Part shown: positions 1 through 10,821 of the stretch, piece after piece
Layout of the letters: every line of letters starts with the position of its first letter
How positions within the stretch are numbered: the stretch's first letter is position 1
Source: Helichrysum umbraculigerum
Lineage: Eukaryota; Streptophyta; Magnoliopsida; Asterales; Asteraceae
Direction of reading: 5' to 3'
DNA length: 64,000 nucleotides
Assembly: GCA_949592205.1 (NCBI GenBank)
Contig: CATIUR010000002.1
Span: 132,506,090-132,570,089 of the forward strand
The notes under the pieces: model-generated
What the model was told of the DNA's origin: nothing
The model's database searches: none
The model's input: the letters and a program-made list of their open reading frames with translations, nothing else
Made by a program: the position numbers and the translations under genes

Positions 1-362
1 CATTTGCACAAACGTTTGATCCAAGACTTAACTATTTTCTTGCGATTACTAGCCACTTTCTTCCAGAAGCGTATTTTATCCTTAACTCGGACAATCATAG
101 GCCTCTTTAGGATTCTCAATTCTAGCTCATGGTTCCTACATTTGAACACAAGCTCCCAATATTGACCATCCAATCTTTCAGCCTGATCTTGTACTCTTTC
201 GTACTCCTCTATGTTGACCATGCCGAATTGGTGGTTTTCAATTTCTTCTTCCACAAGTTCCATTATCGGAACTGTTTCGGTATCGACATATACATATTGT
301 ATCTGCTCGTCGATGGTTATGTCCTCATCTGAGGAGTATTCATTTATAACTGGTTCTGCCAT
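1..362 (-). CDS. Partial ORF in minus-strand LTR element, unknown function
   Basis: An open frame of 120 codons starts at the ATG at 362-360 and has no stop before the window edge, so the C-terminus is missing. The N-terminus is acidic (NEYSSDEDITIDEQ), followed by a charged, probably helical stretch rich in Glu, Lys and Arg, ending with a basic tract (KDKIRFWKKV). I do not recognise the family. It lies downstream of the 253-residue ORF in the same element, and both proteins begin with a similar acidic start (Y-A/S-S-D-E-E/D). It could be the start of a diverged gag or an extra element-encoded protein. The long open frame supports coding. Confidence 0.5.
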   Translation of the reverse strand, partial: MAEPVINEYSSDEDITIDEQIQYVYVDTETVPIMELVEEEIENHQFGMVNIEEYERVQDQAERLDGQYWELVFKCRNHELELRILKRPMIVRVKDKIRFWKKVASNRKKIVKSWIKRLCK

Positions 363-735
363 TTTTCCAGTTTCAAGAGATCTATAGGTTACAAAGACAT
401 TTTTCAGTATCCACAGTTATGTAGTCTCTATTGTCAATATATAATCCAATCACAACGCACAGTAACATAAACAATAATAATAAACCAAATACATATGTCA
501 TATCATATAACTGATCGTAGTTAGTTCACAGGTTTTTATACAAAACACGATGGATCTATCCTAGATACCCATCGATCCAGAAACTAATCAAAGCATGACG
601 GGTCTGTCTACACACCGTCGATCCAAATGATATACAAAACATGACAGGTCTGTCTATACCCGTCGAACCAAAGTTCCAAGTCTAATACATAGTATATATA
701 CAATCTTAAGTAGGCACAACCCGCCCTACATAGGT
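363..735 (-). other. Spacer between two retroelement ORFs with degenerate tandem repeat
   Basis: No ORF is supported here. Positions 541-672 hold about three degenerate copies of a roughly 45-60 bp unit containing the words GGTCTGTCTA and CGTCGA, each following an ACATGAC-like start. Confidence 0.5.
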
Positions 736-1497
736 CTAACGAAAATACGGTAGAAATGATCCCACGGCTGTCCTCAACACAGCCATCACTACACAAACAC
801 CAACCACAAGCCCTGCAATCCTAACACGTCTCTCAAGTGTCCTCACACGAGCACGTGCGGACTCAGCTATCTCCTGGGCAGTAAACACATGGTTCAACAG
901 AAAGTGATGATGCTCATGTATACCAGCCATGTCCCCATACAGACGGGAGACCTCATCCTGTACCTGTCCAAGGTGAGAACTCCTGCTAGAGGTAATACAG
1001 AACAATGTACGCATAACAGCAACTAATGTAGGGAGAGTCTGCTCTATCGGCTCTCCAGTGGTAGGCAATGGGGCTGGGGGTCGTGAAGACTCTCCTGTCT
1101 CAAATGTGGAGGGAAAACCCTCTAATGACCTCCAGTGCCTCAACATAAGAGTCATCCACTCTAGATGAGCACATCTGGGTGCTATCCGTGGAGACTCAAC
1201 AGACTCGTCTGCCAATGCTAACGGACCAATAGGAAGATCTCGGACACACATCCTCGGTGTCCTCCTAAACACAGGCCTGCGAGAAGTCTCAGCAGCCTGA
1301 TGGTGAATACCTGTAGTGATAGGGGTAACCTCATGTGCTGTCGGTGGTGGCACGATGTAAGCGTCACTAGTGTCATCGGACATGTCTCTCAAACGAACAG
1401 ATGACTCATCCCCTACAGTGATCGCGGGACCCTCAAAAGTAGCCTCGGTCGGCTCCTCATCCGAAGCATAAACATGGTAAAGTGATTGACTAGACAT
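736..1497 (-). CDS. 253-residue retroelement ORF with C-terminal hydrophobic segment
   Basis: The ORF starts at an ATG (1497-1495), 157 bases past the primer-binding site on the minus strand, and ends at TAG (738-736). This is the first ORF of the element, the place where gag would be expected, yet there is no zinc knuckle and no recognisable capsid motif. Seen in the protein: an acidic, Ser/Thr/Pro-rich N-terminal third; a middle segment with HLEWMTLMLRHW; a likely helical region from about residue 165 on; an Arg-rich stretch (ARARVRTLERRVR); and a final hydrophobic segment of about 20 residues (around 229-250) that could span a membrane. I do not recognise the family. Its unbroken frame suggests recent selection or recent insertion. 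Function is unknown. Confidence 0.55.
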   Translation of the reverse strand: MSSQSLYHVYASDEEPTEATFEGPAITVGDESSVRLRDMSDDTSDAYIVPPPTAHEVTPITTGIHHQAAETSRRPVFRRTPRMCVRDLPIGPLALADESVESPRIAPRCAHLEWMTLMLRHWRSLEGFPSTFETGESSRPPAPLPTTGEPIEQTLPTLVAVMRTLFCITSSRSSHLGQVQDEVSRLYGDMAGIHEHHHFLLNHVFTAQEIAESARARVRTLERRVRIAGLVVGVCVVMAVLRTAVGSFLPYFR

Positions 1498-1653
1498 ACT
1501 GTGACAATTGAAATTGTGTGTGACGTGTCAGTCGTATGTTAGATGTATGCAAACGTATGTATGTATGAATGCATGAATGTTCTAGCCAAGGCTATAGTCT
1601 AGGTCTCTAAGGTTTTCAGTCACCTAAAGAATTCTAGTTCGCTATAACCAATG

Positions 1654-1665
1654 GCTCTGATACCA
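1654..1665 (-). other. Primer-binding site, initiator Met tRNA type
   Basis: Read on the minus strand the sequence is TGGTATCAGAGC, the standard plant LTR-element primer site matching the 3' end of initiator tRNA-Met. It starts 4 bases after the LTR end at 1670 and fixes both the element's strand and the LTR edge. Confidence 0.9.
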
Positions 1666-3897
1666 AGTCTGTCACACCCCCAAAATCGGTAATTGTGTTT
1701 ATTTAATGTTTAGCGGAAGCAAGTTATAATAAGCGGAAGCATCATGTGTAAACAGTTTAACAGCGGGGGTGATGACTTTACAATTGTGCATTCATTGTAT
1801 CAGAGCATATGATCATACAGAACATAATATATTAAGGATGCCAGTTTAAACAGTTGTTACAAAGGTAGTACGACTATGTAAGTCATACAGTTGTAATAGA
1901 GTTTAAAACATTTAAGTTTTACAATATTTATGTTAAGATAAGATTTCATGAGTATAACTGCAATGTCTGCAGTAATACAGAGGAAATCCTCAAAAGCTGT
2001 CCCAAAATAAATGGCATCCTAAGTAGTCCAGGGTTGTCCATCCTGAATGCATGCGATCCTTACTTACATGGCTAATTTCCTGTAAAACATATAAAGAAAG
2101 TCGTCAACAAATATGTTGAGTGAATTCACAGGTTTTGTATAAATGTAAGGTATATTAAACCATTTATGTTTAGATTATTGAATTGTTATTCAATAAATAA
2201 ATGTTTGCAGGTTTTGCAATTTATAAGATTGTAGGGATAGTTACCCTAAAATATAGTATTATGTGGGTTGTTACCCAAAATGTATATCTGGTAGTTTACC
2301 ACCATATAAATATGACCAGTAGGTATACTGGTATAAAACATTTGTAGGATACGTTCATCCTAAATAATGAGTGGGAATACTTAGACTATAATCCCCTGAA
2401 AGGTGAGCTAAACCTCGCAGGTTAAAGTAACGCGACCTAACCCTATAACCAAACCACAACCAAAACTTATGTTTCTTGCCTGAAGGACAGTTAAGTATAC
2501 GCTCCATCCACAGGAGGGTCGTCACGGCAATAGTACTATTCGTATACTCAGTGGCTAGAGTCACCTAGCTAATGGTTATAGTCTGCATGACATAAGGTCT
2601 TTCATGCACACATCTCAAGTCTGGTCCGTACTAGGATACAGTGTCTAATTCCCAAAACAGTTGTGAAAATGTTATTTCATATCAAACAGTTGTATAAAGC
2701 AATAAAGCATTTATATAATTTGCTGCATGTGTTGGCATGCAGTTTCTATATTTACACCCCTATGTTTAAAAGCATAAAACATTTGCAAAGTAGGGGCTGT
2801 GAACTCACAGTAGTTTGCTCGGTGTGAATGCTAGCAGCTGACAGATTTGCCCAAGGTGTGTTAACCTATATACAAAATGTATTAACATAAGTATGTTTGA
2901 TTTGTTTAATCAATTTGTGTTAACGGTTTGTTTGTTTGAAGAAACGGTTGATTTCTTATCAATATAAGTTGTTAACTTTGTTAGTGACACATCGTTGAAA
3001 TATTGTTATTATTCCTCAGTCGTACACTTGTAAGTATACAAACCAATATGTAATTGTCTATTTAACGGAAGGTCGTTTTGTTTCATTTGTACATATACTT
3101 TGCTTACAGTTGTACGTATGTTATTCCAAAATCATTGTAAGTACACATATTTGTTTTATAAATGTATACTTAAGTAATATACTTGTTGTATATCATTAGA
3201 TTATACGTTGGTTAAACGTGAAATTCATTGTATATATATATTTGTGAATATATATTCTTAAGTGTCGTATGTATATATGTTTAATAAATACATTGTTTAC
3301 GTATATCAAAATATATATATAAGTTTTCATTTGTTTAAGAAAACGTATACGTTTGTGTCTATATATATCGTGTGTCCTCGAATATATATATATATATATA
3401 TATATTGTAATACGTTGTTTCGTATTTTAAAAAGTGTCGAGTTTTATTTGTTATAAAACTTGATAATATATTTATTCCGTTTAATAAATATCATTTGTTT
3501 TTAATATCTTTACGTTTGTTTAATAAGTGTTAAATATCTCGAAAGTGTAATCGTATCCAAATCGTATAATTTACAAAGTTCGTATATATATATATATGTC
3601 ATATATGTATTCATTCATATATCGTTTGTTCGAACGAAATAAACAAGTCCAATGTCCGTAATCATAGTTTGTCTCGTTTTATAATGTCACTAATAAATGG
3701 AATCGTTTTGTTTTTAAAATAAAAGTCAAGTGTTTTATAGTTTGTTGGGCTCGGCCCGATTCGTTGGCCCACTAATAATAATGTAACTCGTTTGGCCCGT
3801 TAACTCGTTTATATAACCCATTTATTTAATCATTGGTTTAACCCATTACTTTGGCCCAAAAGACCACCGGCCCAGCCTGGAGCCCAGCCCAGTATGT

Positions 3898-4193
3898 GAA
3901 TCCGCCGGATTCTATTTGAATCCGCCGGATTCTCGTTAATAGAGAAGGTGTTGCCGGATCTTCGGGTCAAACCGCCGGGTCGGGTCAAAATTAAGTGAAT
4001 CCGCCGGATTTAGTTGAATCCGCCGGATTCTTTTGTGTTCACAAAACGTTCATGTGAAGCTTTGGGAATCCGCCGGATTTAGGTGAATCCGCCGGATTCG
4101 AGCGTGTCTTTTACTCGTTCACCGTTTTAGCCGAAGATTTGTGTGCGAGTTTCATAGGGGAATCCGCCGGATTCTACATGAATCCGCCGGATT
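3898..4193 (-). repeat. Array of eight palindromic words in the LTR
   Basis: Eight copies of a 13-base word, AATCC-GGC-GGATT on the element's sense strand, have loop centres near 3905, 3925, 4004, 4023, 4073, 4092, 4167 and 4187. They form four pairs with 19-20 bp between centres and 50-79 bp between pairs. Arms are perfectly complementary around a GGC core. A weaker relative (ACC-GCC-GGG on the plus strand) sits near 3975. Confidence 0.85.
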
Positions 4194-4222
4194 CATGTTA
4201 CTTCCAGGTCCTGTTCGAACAG

Positions 4223-6091
4223 TGTAACATCCTCTCTTCTGGTCCGGTAATTTCTATTTTTAAATTGATGTATTTAATTGTATTAGAAATTATTTGATAA
4301 ATATGTTTAAATTGCGAAATTTAGTTAAATAAACCTCAGGATTTATTGTGCTTGGTAAATTATTGTTTGTTTTAATTTACTATAGTTGATGGTGCAATAA
4401 AAGAAGTTTCTCGCAAATGGGTTTTAGGTTCCAGACAATAGATTGAAAGGGGATTAGTTTTAAGTGGATACGGGTCGGTGTTAAAAATATGGGCCGACTT
4501 ATAAAATCTTTCCATTTTAGGAAAGTTAGTAACTTTTCCTTTTTAGAAATCTCTAAAACCTTTAAACCCTAAAAACATTCAAATCACTTAGAACTCTTGA
4601 AATCAAATTCAACTTTCTGACCTTGAGCTGATTGTAAGCTTGTAATAGTATAACCATCATCATCTTCACCTTGAAACTTCCTAATTTGGTAAGCTTTGAT
4701 TTTGTTTAGTTCAAAGTTTAAGTAAATGGATGTGTTTGGTGATTTAGATGTTATGACATGTTGTAGTATACTTAAATGTTGTTATAGAAGCTGAAAACTA
4801 CTGCTGTAGTCGAAATTGTGGTTAATTGTTTGTGATTGAGGTTTGCTGAGTTTCTGCCATAGCTGAACTGAGTATCCCCTGTACGTCGGTTGAACCCGGC
4901 GGGTTTCACCTGTACCCGGCGGGTAGTATGCCTAAACCGGGGATCCGGCGGGTAAAACCCGTACCCGGCGGCTCCTATAGCCTTTAAAACGCGATTAAGT
5001 TCTGTTACCACCCAATTTAATTCACCCGGCGGTTATAAAGTGGGACCCGGCGGGTGGCTACCGGAAGCCGGCGGCTTCCTTACCCAAGCCGGCGGCTTGG
5101 GGTGTGTTCCAGTAAAAGTTTTGTTTAACTTTTAAGACTTGTTCTAACTAGTTGTTTGCAATGTAAATTGTACTTATTAACATGACAACACATGATAGTA
5201 GTTGTATTTAGGGACTTATGATAATTGTGATGTTAACTTGACTAAGTTCCTAATGATTTAAAGTAATGTAAGTCAAGTGTTATGATCTTGATTTCTAACT
5301 TATACCTGATTTATGATTCTCAGATAAGCAAAGAGCTCAGCGAGATAAGACAGCTGAGTAAGTGAAACGAGATAATCAGGTGAGTGGATTTGAAACTCAC
5401 AGTTTGATTTGGTTGTGTCAGTTTGATTTCAATTAGTAATTATAGGTTTACTATTGATAGTATGTTAACCTTGAAATGATATGCCATTTGATTGGTTGTT
5501 TGTTGAACATTGAATTGAAATGTATAATCCAGAGGTCAACTAGATTGTTGGTTGGACTTGATTGCTAATGTTGGTCAACACAGGGTTGCGTACATGTGTT
5601 GATGGAGATTAGCATTTAGTTAGCGGTTAATCACTGTTTTGGCCTACAGTTGATTTAAGTGTTCTGATGGGGCCACCCGGAACAGGGTCTCTAGGAACCA
5701 CCGTTCCTCTTGACGATATTTGTTGCATTATTGATTGTGAACAGATTGCTAGCTAAATTGAATTGTAGTTGATTATTCATTCACTTAGCTTCGTGCTAAT
5801 CCCTCAATTTACTTCCTGCAGGTGATGTATATTATGTGGGTAGTCAGGAAGGATGTTTTGATGCTGGGAATGTTTGAAACTTGCAACTCTGATCCAGTTT
5901 GTAATAAATAACGTTTTATAGTATATAATGCCCCGGGTTTGTAAACATGTTAACTATGTTTGTTTAGTAGTTAAACATATTGTATAAAGGGTTGCGAAAA
6001 TTTCTAGTAGGTTTTAATAGAATATGTATTTAATGTAGTCGCTTCCGCCAAACTTAATATTATATTGTTGTATTAATTGTGGGGCGTTATA
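4223..6091 (+). repeat. 5' LTR of the chromovirus
   Basis: The left edge follows the AACAG duplication; the right edge lies 3 bases before the primer site. A TATA-like TATAAAA is at 4500-4506, and a transcript starting about 30 bases later would carry the word array at 4893-5100 in its leader. The 79-residue minus-strand ORF (4772-5011) is a shadow through this array and occurs in both LTRs. Confidence 0.95.
4893..5100 (+). repeat. Array of eight hairpin words with GGC core in the chromovirus LTR
   Basis: Eight words with core CC-GGC-GG have centres near 4899, 4919, 4948, 4968, 5029, 5050, 5071 and 5092. Most neighbours are 20-21 bp apart. Arms vary together: AACCC/GGGTT, TACCC/GGGTA, GGAAGCC/GGCTTCC and CCAAGCC/GGCTTGG. 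The middle words have one mismatch or wobble. The same array is at 11492-11699 in the 3' LTR. Confidence 0.9.
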
Positions 6092-6094
6092 AGT

Positions 6095-6106
6095 TGGTAT
6101 CAGAGC
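6095..6106 (+). other. Primer-binding site, initiator Met tRNA type
   Basis: TGGTATCAGAGC starts 3 bases after the LTR end, the standard priming site for first-strand synthesis. Confidence 0.95.
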
Positions 6107-6267
6107 AATAGTTTGGGGCAATTGAATATGATTGTATGTTCAATCCTAAACTTTGATTGTGTTGTGTCAAACATTCTTGGAAATGGGATTATGTACTGAA
6201 TATGAAGCTGTTAGTAGAATAGGTGCTAACGACTAATGGTTTGTAAGCTGTTGTGGTGTTTACAGAT

Positions 6268-9200
6268 ATGGCGGATAACGAGCAACTACCTGTTAACCCT
6301 AATAATGCCTCAAGGCCTGAAGTTGCTGCTGAGACACATGATGACCGTAATGAACATGCTGGTACTTCTTTCTATGCTAGAGAGGAGGCAGAAAGGGATC
6401 AGTATTTGCTTCATTTGGAAGAGGAAAACCAAGCGCTTAGAATGTATAAACAACAAAAAGAGACTGAATCTTCTCATCCTGTGTTTGGTACAATTTCACC
6501 GCCAAAGCAAAAGGTGTGTTCTTTTAAAACCTTTATGAGCAGTAATCCATCTGTGTATTCGGGTAGTACGAATCCTTCTGTGACTCTAGATTGGTTGAGA
6601 GATGTTGAAAAGAAATTTGAAGTCTGTCAATGTGAAGAAGAACTGAAAGTTCCTTATGCAACTCAACTGCTAAAAGGAGCAGCTATGAATTGGTGGCACT
6701 CGATTACTTCTGTATTATCTTCTTTTCAGAAAGCATCTATCCGATGGTCTGATTTTCGTAATGAAGTTTGTAAGCAGTATTGTTCAAACTATGATATAGC
6801 TCGGATTAGAAAAGAGTTTATGGATTTACAATTAACTGATAACATGTCAATGGATGATTTGATAAATCAGTTTACAGAGAAACTTAGATTTGTTCAGCAG
6901 TGGGTTCCTGATGAGAGAACTCAAATAGAACAGTTTGTGGGTACTTTACCTAATCATTATCGAACTTCAGTGAGATTAGCGAGCTCTCTTCCTCAAGCTT
7001 TCATGTTAGCTCGATCTGTTGACAGTGATTTGAAACCTCAACAAGTACCAAGTAAAGAAATAGTTTCTCAGAAATCTAGGAGTGAATCTTTTGGTAAAGG
7101 TAAGCAACGGTGGCAAGGAAATCAGCAGGGTAAGAAACAAGAAAGTCGTGGTGGTACTTCTGATCGTCCCAATTGGTGTATTAAGTGTAGAGCTAGACAT
7201 TTTGGGCCGTGTACTGTGCAAACCACTAGATGTGTAAAATGTGGTGTGATTGGGCATGAAGCCAAAGATTGTGTTTTTCCTACTTATGTGTGCTGGAATT
7301 GCCATAAGGAAGGTCATCGTGCAAATCAATGTTCTGAGGCTAAGAGACAGGGTTCGGGGACAGTTGTTGGTTCATCAGCTTCTTCTGGTCAGAAGCGGAA
7401 GACTCCGCCATCTGCAGTTAGTAGGGCTTTTCAAATGACAGTTGATGAAGCTGTTCATACAGATGACGTAATCACGGGTACTTTTCTTGTAAATTCTGTA
7501 CCAGCTCGGGTTTTGTTTGATTCTGGTGCAAATTGTTCGTTTGTATCTGTGTACTTCTGTGATAAGTTGAAAATGATGCCTACTGTGATAACAAACCCAG
7601 TTGAAGTAGAAATAGCTAGTGGCAAGTCAGTTCCTGTTACCACTTCGGTAATTGGAGCTAGTATTATGATAGATGACCAGACTTTCCCAATTTCCTTTCT
7701 GTTGATGCCAATTGCTAGTTTTGATGTGATTATTGGTATGAATTGGTTGAGTCAGTATAAAGCAAGCATAGATTGCCACAATAAGCTGATTAGAATTCCA
7801 ATCTCTGAAAAGTCATATGTAGTGGCTCGAGGAGAACGGGATAATGTTTGTATACCTTTGATTAGTATGATGAAAGCTAGGAAATCTTTGTCTAAGGGCT
7901 GTGAATCGTATCTAGCTTATGTGATTGATGCTAAGTTAGAAAAGAAGTCCCTTTCTGATGTACCGGTTGTTTCTGAGTATCCGGAAGTATTCCCTGATGA
8001 ATTACCTGGTTTACCACCGGTTAGGGAAGTTGAATACCAGATTGATCTTGTTCCTGGCTCTTCACCTATTGCCAAAACCCCTTATAGATTAGCTCCATCT
8101 GAGATACGTGAAATGATGAATCAGATACAGGAGTTGTTGGATAAAGGGTTTATTCGGCCTAGTTCTTCTCCCTGGGGTGCACCAGTTCTGTTTGTGAAAA
8201 AGAAAGATGGGTCTTTTAGAATGTGCATTGACTACAGGGAATTGAATAAAAGGACAGTAAAGAATAAATATCCTCTGCCTCGGATAGATGATTTATTTGA
8301 TCAGTTGCAGGGATCTTCATTTTATTCAAAGATTGATTTGAGATCAGGTTATCATCAAGTTCGTGTTAGGGATTGTGATATTTCTAAAACTGCATTTAGA
8401 ACCAGATATGGTCATTTTGAATTTCTGGTTATGCCTTTTGGTTTGACGAATGCTCCAGCAGTTTTTATGGATTTGATGAACCGTGTTTGTCGACCTTTTC
8501 TTGATAAATTTGTGATTGTATTTATCGATGACATTTTGGTATATTCTAAATCCGAATCAGAACATGGAATGCATTTGAGGTTAGTATTGGAAACCTTAAA
8601 GAGAGAACATTTGTATGCAAAGTTTTCGAAATGTGAATTTTGGATTCGGGAAGTACAGTTTTTGGGTCATATTATTTGTAATGATGGTGTTAAAGTTGAT
8701 CCTTCGAAAATTGAAGCTGTTATGAATTGGAAAGCTCCAAAGTCTGCTTCAGAAATAAAGAGTTTTCTTGGATTGGCGGGTTATTACCGAAAGTTTATTA
8801 AAGATTTTTCTAAAATTGCCGGTTCTTTGACCAAGTTGACCCGTAAAGATGTAAAGTTTGTGTGGACTGAACAGCAGGAAACAGCTTTTCAGACTTTGAA
8901 ACAGTTGTTATGTTAGGCTCCTGTGTTAGCATTGCCAGATGGGTCCGATGATTTTATTGTGTATTGTGATGCATCGATTGCTGGTTTGGGTTGTGTTTTG
9001 ATGCAACGAGATCGTGTGATTGCTTATGCTTCTCGTCAGCTCAAACCTCATGAAAGAAATTATCCTACCCATGATTTAGAACTTGCAGCGGTTGTGTTTG
9101 CTTTGAAGATATGGAGACATTACTTGTATGGTACCAAATGTATTATTTGTACAGATCACAAGAGTCTTCAGTATATATTTTCACAGCAAGAGTTAAATAT

Positions 9201-10809
9201 GCGACAGAGACGATGGTTAGAATTAATCAAGGATTATGATTGTGAAATTAAATACCATCCAGGGAAAGCCAATGTAGTTGCTGATGCTTTAAGCCGCAAG
9301 GTAACTTCTGATCGAGTTTATTTTATGCGTTTAGAAGTTTCTTCTAATTTGGTGGCTCAGATAAAAGCTGCACAGTTAGAGGCATTGTTAGATCATAATT
9401 TGAAATCTGAGATTATGTTAAATCGAAAGGAATTGTTAGTAGATGATTCGAGGGGATTAAAAACCTTTCAGTCTCGTGTTTGGATACCTTTGTTTGGTGG
9501 TTTTCGGGATGTTATTCTGAATGAAGCCCATAAGTCCAGATTGTCAGTACATCCAGGAAGTACTAAAATGTATAATGACTTGAAACCTTTGTATTGGTGG
9601 CCTACAATGAAGATGGATGTAGCAAGGTTTGTTAGTTCTTGTCATATTTGTTCTCAAGTTAAAGCTGAACACCAAAAGCCGTATGGTTCGTTGAAACAGC
9701 TTGAGATTCCTGAATGGAAGTGGGAACATTTGACCATGGATTTTGTTACAAAGTTGCCTAGAACTGCTCGTGGAAATGACATGGTTTGGGTCATTGTTGA
9801 TCGATTGACCAAGAGTGCTCATTTTCTAGCTACTAGTGATACTGCATCTCTGAGTAAGCTTGCACAGTTGTATATGAATGAGATTGTTACTCGGCATGGT
9901 ATTCCATTATCGATTGTATCTGATAGAGATCCAAGGTTTGTATCTCATTTCTGGCAGAGTTTGCAGCATGAATTGGGTACACGTGTGAATCTTAGTACAG
10001 CTTATCATCCTCAAACCGATGGTCAGTCAGAACGTACGATTCAAACGCTTGAGGATATGTTAAGAGCTTGTATTCTAGAGTATGGTGGTTCTTGGGATTC
10101 TCATTTACCATTGGTTGAGTTTGCTTATAATAACTCTTATCATTCTAGTATTGGCATGCCTCCATATGAAATGCTATATGGACGCCGTTGTAGAACTCCA
10201 ATTTGTTGGCTAGAGGCAGGTGAGAAACAGTTTGCAGGTCCAGACATTGTTCAAATGACAGCTGATAAAGTAGCAGTGGCTCGTGAAAAGTTGAAAGCTG
10301 CACGTGATAGACAGAAACAATATGCTGATCCTAAACGTCGACCAGTTACTTTTGTTGAAGGTGAATTTGTTTACTTGAAAGTTTCGCCTTGGAAAGGGGT
10401 AATTCGGTTTGGGAAACGTGGAAAATTGGCTCCTCGGTATATTGGACCGTTTAGAATTCGTCAGATTGTTAACGATCAGTCTGTTACATTGGATCTTCCT
10501 CCAGAGCTTGCTGGTATTCATGACACGTTTAACATTTGTTATTTGAGGAAATGTAACATTGAGGACCAGTCTCAGATTCTTCCTTTGAAAGATTTGAAAG
10601 TTGATCAAAGTCAGAAGTTAGTTGAAGAACCAGTAGAACTTCTTGACAGAAAAGTGACTAAACTTAGGAAGAAACAGATTCCCATGGTGTTAGTAAAATG
10701 GAAACATAGTTTAGGTGAAAACCTAACGTGGGAAACTGAGGACAGTATGAGATCCAGATATCCTGGATTGTTTGATCGTGATGAGATTTCGGGGACGAAA
10801 TCTTTCTAA
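6268..10809 (+). pseudogene. gag-pol: Gag-Pol polyprotein with chromodomain, one in-frame stop
   Basis: I take the first ATG in frame (6268) as the start; the frame is open a few codons upstream but without ATG. Domains in order: Gag capsid region (residues about 90-230), two CCHC zinc knuckles (CVKCGVIGHEAKDC and CWNCHKEGHRANQC), aspartic protease (LFDSGANCSFVS), reverse transcriptase with FIDDILVYSKS, RNase H (VYCDAS, TDHKSL), integrase with an HHCC finger and DDE region (MDFVTKLPR, SDRDPRF), and a C-terminal chromodomain (VLVKWKHSLGENLTWE). The chromodomain places it in the chromoviruses, Tekay-like by overall layout. A TAG at 8914-8916 (codon 883) lies between reverse transcriptase and RNase H; the frame continues unchanged to 10809 (stop TAA). 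Everything else looks intact, so it could be a very recent nonsense mutation, or a copy mobilised by an intact relative. Confidence 0.93.
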
Positions 10810-10820
10810 GGGGGGGAGAA
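10808..10820 (+). other. Polypurine tract
   Basis: An all-purine run with seven consecutive G lies directly before the 3' LTR (one T between), where plus-strand DNA synthesis is primed. It overlaps the gag-pol stop codon. Confidence 0.9.
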
Positions 10821-10821
10821 T

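Noticed and set aside
3898..5100. CRISPR-like look of short repeats with about 20-bp spacing
   Set aside because: Plant DNA, words are only 11-17 bp and palindromic, spacing is centre to centre, and arrays lie in LTRs; no CRISPR system.
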